This document shows, in pieces, positions 58,432-64,000 of a stretch of DNA of 64,000 nucleotides (the stretch's first letter is position 1; each line of letters begins with the position of its first letter). This DNA comes from Pohlia nutans. Its lineage: Eukaryota > Streptophyta > Bryopsida > Bryales > Mniaceae. A program made the position numbers and the translations under genes. The stretch is taken from NCBI GenBank assembly GCA_022496805.1, contig CM040088.1, positions 24,473,501 through 24,537,500 of the forward strand. Direction: 5' to 3'. The notes below the pieces were generated by a model. That model had not been told where the DNA came from, did not search any database, and worked only from the letters and a program-made list of their open reading frames with translations.

Positions 58432-59421
58432 TTAACTCCTAAGCGTCCAAAATCAAACTCCGTTTCTCACCTGTTATGCACTTTTTGTAGTATGGATTTT
58501 TTTACTATAGATTTTATGGGAAGTCAATTTCATGCATGTGTGAACCAATTAGAAAGGGGATGATTTGTGAAAAATTTATGCCTCATTGCATATAGCAGCC
58601 ATTCACCAATAATTTCTAAAATCATAGTTCAAAAGTGCTCTTGAAAAAATCAACTTATAAAATTAAGCAATCAAAATATCTTCAAAAATCAGTACACTTA
58701 AAGTATTACATTTCGACACATCATAACAAATTTCATTCACACATTGTCAATATCTTATTTGTAATCAAATTTCAAAAGAATCTTGAATTTTAAGTTTCAA
58801 ATTTTATACAAAAATATTGGTGATCAATAGCAATCTCATATCTAACCGTATGGATAGAATTTAGAATTTATGATGTACAACTTTTATTTATACATCGAGT
58901 TCAAATTAAATATCCCTTATATTTCCATCTTATAATACATCTTTGCAATTCTCCAAATCTAGAAAGGGGTGAGGACCTTTAGAGTATCTCCACTGTTGAC
59001 GAAGGTCGAGGGCTCGCGAAATCAATTAGGTGTGGGGCAAAAAAGGCAATAAGGGCCTCAAAATTTATGCTTGCACAACTTCACACGGCCCAGAAAAGAG
59101 AAAGTCTCAGCTAAAAAATTCAGCCGCGAGTTGGGCCCATCGGCATCGCCGAACTTAGTTAATCCACGTGTAGACCAACCGTTGCAATTAATGAAAAATG
59201 CACTAAAGCCGCTATGGATCACGACATACCAAGCGGATAGACAGCGTGCTAGAAAACAACCAAGGGCCGCGACAATGGTGAGCTTGATGATAAAAATGGC
59301 GTGGTTGTAGGCTTTGGAGCCCTTGAAATGCTCGTATTGGGGTGGCCAACGCAGCAATGGCCCTCTAACTGCAGTCGCAACTCTCTTTTGAAGGTTGTAG
59401 TGGAGATGCTTTTAAGGGTTT
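58432..59421 (-). mobile_element. TTAA MITE family A, copy 6, interrupted
   Basis: Reversed copy starting TTAACTCCTAAGCGTCC. Its last ten or so bases (TTAAGGGTTTGA, a decayed right end) lie beyond the Harbinger-like insertion at 58982-59411, which entered just inside the terminal repeat. Body blocks match the family. Confidence 0.8.
58982..59411. mobile_element. Harbinger-like MITE nested in family A copy 6
   Basis: Left end GAGTATCTCCACTGTTG and right end complement of AAGCATCTCCACTACAAC, flanked by TTA on both sides. The GC content is higher than that of the host element. 430 bp. Confidence 0.8.
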
Positions 59422-59878
59422 GAGAGGGACCAAATTTAGACAAATGCTGTGCAATTTTCCACATATTTAAAATTGTTTTATTCACTTTTCTATTTTGATT
59501 GACTAGGATTGCAAGTTTCTAACCCAACTAGGAGCATTGTTACTATTGGTCACTCGGATCTATATTTGGAAATGAGGTCTAATTCTTGTATATGAATTTT
59601 CACAAATATTTGTCACTAAAGTCTATATTCCTGACAAGGGAGAGTAGTTTGCTCCAATGGCCCTTTGTTCGGTGGGCACTAGGTCACTGACATTACTAAC
59701 AAACACTTATTCATGCCGGTCTCAAAAGAGGATCAAAGTTTCTATCTATCTATTTGGATTTTTTCAAACGTGGCTCTAGCAAGTGTCATTTGTATGAAGA
59801 ACTCATCTATTTTTATAAACTTTGATGAATTTTTAGAAAGTCTCCCTCAATTTGACATGTTCAAACTGCACTGATAAT
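59422..59878. other. Spacer without recognised gene
   Basis: Nothing recognised. Confidence 0.5.
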
Positions 59879-60212
59879 AGAGTTATTCGTAAAGTTTAGC
59901 AAAATTTTACTAGAAGAGGAAAGACAACGCAGAATTGGTTTAGCTTCAATGGCAATAAATACAAGTTTTACCTTTGTTTTTATTAGACCAATCACCATGC
60001 TCTACGTTGTCAAAAAGACTTAAACCTTGAACCTTCCCAATGCAAGGGAAGCTCCTCCAAACTGCACTTGCGTTCCCATAGTGGAATCTTTATTTAAACC
60101 CACTCCGGCCCTATCCTTCCTACTGTTAAATTGTTCACTGGCAAGTATATTTCTAGTAAGCACAATCTAGCCAAAAGACAAAACATGCCTTGTTTACTTT
60201 GCGGATAACTAT
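59879..60212. repeat. MITE, AAT-TSD family, copy 3
   Basis: Ends AGAGTTATTCGTAAAGT and complement of ATAGTTATCCGCAAAGT, each bordered by AAT. Its first 60 bp closely match copy 1 (TTTAGCAAAA, GAAAGACAA). Confidence 0.75.
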
Positions 60213-60410
60213 AATTTATCACCCTCAATCTTGTCCACTTACAAAATGGGGAGATTGGTGGGGATGCTTTAAGAGCAAGCTTCCATGTGAGATCAGTCAT
60301 GGATCAAAATATATTATATCATTGACCTATATTCAAAGTATAGATAAGTTCAGTAATGTCCATTTCAATATGTGTTTATATAACCATATAAAATAAATTG
60401 ATACATTAGG

Positions 60411-60672
60411 AATTTAGGACCTCACTGATTTTGAACAATCTCCGTTCGACATCCAATATTTCATGGGTTCGTACATTTGTCGTACGGATTTCGCGCTAAT
60501 TATGCACTGAATTTGCATGGTTTCTACATTCACTCTTTTTGTTATCTTACACAGTGTAGAATCCGTGCAAAATTAGCGCGAAAACTGTGCAGGATTGGTA
60601 CAAAAAATGTACGAACCCATGAAATATCGAATGTCATACGGAAATCGTTTAAAATCCGTGGGGTCCTAAATT
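60411..60672. mobile_element. Foldback element, about 262 bp
   Basis: Long inverted repeats from AATTTAGGACC to GGTCCTAAATT. The arms pair over about 110 bp with some mismatches; best-conserved block ATTTCATGGGTTCGTACATT at the arm middle. No clear duplication. Non-coding. Confidence 0.8.
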
Positions 60673-63600
60673 CATGATGTAGTGAAGTCCAATGGTTCTC
60701 AAAAACAAAATTGAGGTCTAACAAATGACAACTTTATCTGTCAAGATAGACACTTTTTAAATAAATAACTAAAGTCTTCATATATGATAAATTCCCAAAG
60801 TTGATACAGGTATAAAGTTTGTCCACTGCCATAATTAGCACTAAAACTCAAGTGAATTATCAAGATTTATCTTGAACACAACAACAATTGTGTCATAAGT
60901 GGGATTCATGGTGTTGGTTATAACATCACATACATACACCTATATACAATTAACCAAAACATTTTTATTGGTATAATTGACAAATTCTATAAAAAAAATG
61001 CTCAAAACAAAATAAATGAAAGAAACCCTAAACTATTTTTGGAAATACTAGCCTACGGTTGGAAGAAGTAGTGGATTAAATTTAGTTATAGAATTCACTG
61101 CTTAAGTATTATTTGCAAGGTGCAACAAATTAGACTCCTTATTGTGTCTTTCTAAGAGGTGTTTAGGAGCCTTTTGTAAGGCAATGTATGGTGTACAATG
61201 TAAGGCATTGTATGATGTACTGTACAAGGAATATTGATTGCATAGATTTCTTTAGAGTTGGGCACATTTGGATTCCGATTAACCTTTGGAGATTGGAAGT
61301 AATTATCTATACTAATTATCATCTATAAGTTGCCAATTTTGGTCCACCCTACTTTGCTTCTACCTAACAAGAACAATCTACTGAAATGCACATCGAAATT
61401 GTTTGGAGTCTAAAGGATTGGTGGCAAGCTGGATTTGAAGACCGACCCGACTCGAATAGAAGGAGGTCCTAAGAGCATGGCAACCATAATGCATTGGTCA
61501 TCCCTATAGTACAAAGATGTCGTCCAAAGTAAGATCTCTACAAATTTGGATAGGTTCTAGTGACTTTATATTTTGAATTATTTTTGGGGGTTTTTATAGT
61601 AGTTTCAATATGCTATGTTTTACATGGGAAGCTATGTTTTATATAGGAAGCTATGTGTCGTGAAGTTTCAATAATTGTTGCAAAAGTTATGAAGATTTAA
61701 AGTTATATTTTGGTTTTGCAAGCATTCAAAAAAATTAAAACATTTGAACTATTATTTTTCCAAAATAATTGCATAGAATGGTCTATGTGTTCAAGAAATG
61801 ATTTTATTCATTCTATGATTATCGATGAGGTCAAAAATATGAGAAGTTTTTTTTTGTGGACAATCACGGAGTCTCTTACAAAAAATAATACATGTATTTC
61901 GTTTTTGAATTCAATTTTCACATACTCAAAAAAAAGTAGTTCATAGGGAATACATATCTTGCTAAAACATTTTTAATATTGAAATTGGCATGTTTCAATT
62001 CCATGTTAAGTTTATTGGCAATAATATTTTACTTTAATCTTGTACCTCCTTCCAAATATTGATTTTAAAAAAGATTAAAAAAAACTTTCTTTTTCTTGAT
62101 ATTTTTTATAGATTCTACATTGAACTTCCCAATATATACAAAGAGTCACTAGTTGCAAAATAAAAATATTTTTTCTTAAATTTTTTGAAAGATGAGATTT
62201 CACCTTTGTAAAAGAGTGATTAAACCTTGTTTGTAAAGTTCAAGCATTTTGATCTTACAATTGGTGTGGCTTTCTATTTTAAAATTAAATAATGACACAC
62301 TTCAACAAAGTATTCAAAAGATCGTTGGACTTACAAAATAGAAATTAATTAAAAAAATAAAATTAGCATTGTTTTAAAGACAAGGTTTTTGGAAGGAGTT
62401 CTTCATCAAATATAGAGGCTAAGTTAGTATACTAGACCACTATGCCACAAGAAGAGCATTCAACGCTCTTATAAATTTGCAACAATCGTGGCCTGCAACA
62501 AAATATACAATTACTTAAATGCCCTATTTGTGCTCTCAAAATCTGGCATTGATGTGTGGGTTTTGTTATTGGTCATACCTTCACTAATGAACAATGGCCC
62601 ATCTTATTTTGGTTGTTCCATAACTCACTTTGGAGTACAGCCCTGGCTTGGATTTTGAGGCTCGTTAAAAGATACCCTTCTAAGGTCCTCCATTGAGCAA
62701 ATGAAATGGCATTTTGGCCATTCAACAATGGCCATGTTTAAATAATGTATGCAAAGGTCATGTTCTTTGTGAAAATGAACATAAGATGATATCATTTAAT
62801 GGAGTACATTCTTATGATCAACTTGTAGCCAATGTTCAAATTTTTGTAACACTATAATTTGGGGTTATTATAATTGGATGTTCTACCTTGATTGAAAATG
62901 TAGTTCCACAAAACGGCGAGAACAAAATTTATATTTTCAATCAAAACTTTTGAATTAAAAAAAAAATGAAAAAAAAAATACATCACAAAAGCATTAAGCA
63001 TCGGGGCTTTGTTGTTTTCTGTAGTACCAATGACGAACAAGTTTGAAGATTTCTAATTCTTTGTATGATGTATATGGTAATTATACATTGAACTAATCAA
63101 TTCCACTTTATTTTATTTTCATCTCATAAAAAATGATATATCAACTATAGGACATAGTCCAGAAATATTTAAATCAAAATTTAAAATTCTCAATTTCACA
63201 TTTTTCAAATTTTAAATCACTAACAAAATTTACATATTAACTAGAGATTTTTACAGTTTTTATAAAATTTTAAAATACTCCCAATTTTTATAAATATTCA
63301 TTGTCTTATTTTGAATTTTATATATTAGCATTCTTTTCCTAATAGCCTTTTAAATATTTAAAGTCCTTAGAAGCGTATTGCATTATGAAAAGCGTATTGG
63401 ACACGATTGAATTGTGCTCCCTTAAGTTACAATTTTCACTACGGTAATATACTAACTGGAATTGAGCAAAATAACTTCCATTACCTCGAACAATCATAGT
63501 TGTAAATAGATAGACCAAGAGACCCAAATTGATTTATTTAGTATGTTTGAGTAGATCACAAGGAGAATTCTTTTTGTTCAATTTGAATATATCTTCATCA

Positions 63601-64000
63601 ACACATGCAATGTTCTTCATTGATTCTAGCATTGAAAAATTTGACACTTTGTGAATTACATTATTTTTACAATATGATCAATGAAATTAATTGTTTTAAA
63701 ACTACAAATCTTTAATCAAAATCAATCCACATGAATTAGTTGATTTTAATGAGCGTCCTAATATACATTGACAATATCTTGTGAATTATTGGTGTGAATG
63801 ATGACCACTTAAAATTTCTCAAGAAGATATACAATTTGTGAACAAGTACATCAGTAATTTAATGGAAGTGAAACAAATGTGTGATCATATGAAAACACAT
63901 AATCCATATTTAGTGCTTTCAAGATCTATTTAATAGATAAGTCTTAGCATTTAAGACAATACTACTTAAATTTAGGGTATATTCCAATATGGTACAAGTT
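60673..64000. other. Featureless AT-rich spacer
   Basis: About 3.3 kb with no recognised exon, RNA or element. Near 61160-61215 GTAAGGCA(A)TGTATG is imperfectly repeated; near 61610-61655 GAAGCTATGT occurs in tandem. Confidence 0.5.

Overview
The window is nuclear DNA of a land plant. It has GT-AG introns, plant-type MITEs (Stowaway-, Harbinger-, Tc1/mariner- and piggyBac-like) and a two-component hybrid histidine kinase of the plant CKI1/AHK1 kind. The low gene density, the AT-rich repeat-filled spacers and a DUF2235 (Tle1-like) hydrolase gene suggest a non-seed plant such as a bryophyte or fern. That placement is inference; nothing in the sequence fixes the species.

I can support only three protein-coding genes. 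(1) 1631-3304, plus strand: a two-exon, membrane-anchored class I SAM-dependent methyltransferase, with the intron falling inside the DAPCGD SAM-binding motif. (2) 22481-24202, minus strand: a two-exon, 514-residue DUF2235 alpha/beta hydrolase with Ser/Asp/His candidates in place and twin TATA boxes about 750 bp upstream. (3) 46023-53193, minus strand: an 11-exon transmembrane hybrid histidine kinase (about 1234 aa) whose exon phases all close. It includes a 58-nt exon that is easily missed. Its core is firm, but its N-terminal exons are tentative. The three genes show no functional link to each other. I saw no tRNA, rRNA, CRISPR array, transposase or reverse transcriptase gene.

The rest is mostly small non-autonomous DNA transposons. 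The dominant kind starts and ends TTAA-CCC(C/T)TAA...TTA(G/A)GGG-TTAA. This is a piggyBac-like signature (TTAA target site, CCC terminus), with about 20 elements in several sequence families of 0.24-0.8 kb. Many sit back to back sharing one TTAA, or nested inside one another, most strikingly at 18309-20598. Several otherwise unlike families carry a CCGTACGG-like motif about 90-140 bp inside an end. Other elements include a 991-bp Tc1-like foldback and a solo half copy of it, Harbinger-like GAGCATCTCC elements with TTA duplications, a Stowaway, an element with a perfect 8-bp target duplication (32696-33333), a three-copy family with AAT duplications, and several hairpins.

Layout: 0-4.2 kb methyltransferase gene between repeats, followed by a higher-order minisatellite; 4.2-22 kb MITE-dense spacer; 22.4-25 kb hydrolase gene; 25-46 kb repeat-rich spacer, with a 3-kb featureless stretch at 36.4-39.5 kb; 46-54 kb histidine kinase gene and its GC-rich upstream region; 54-60.7 kb nested MITEs; 60.7-64 kb AT-rich DNA with nothing recognised.
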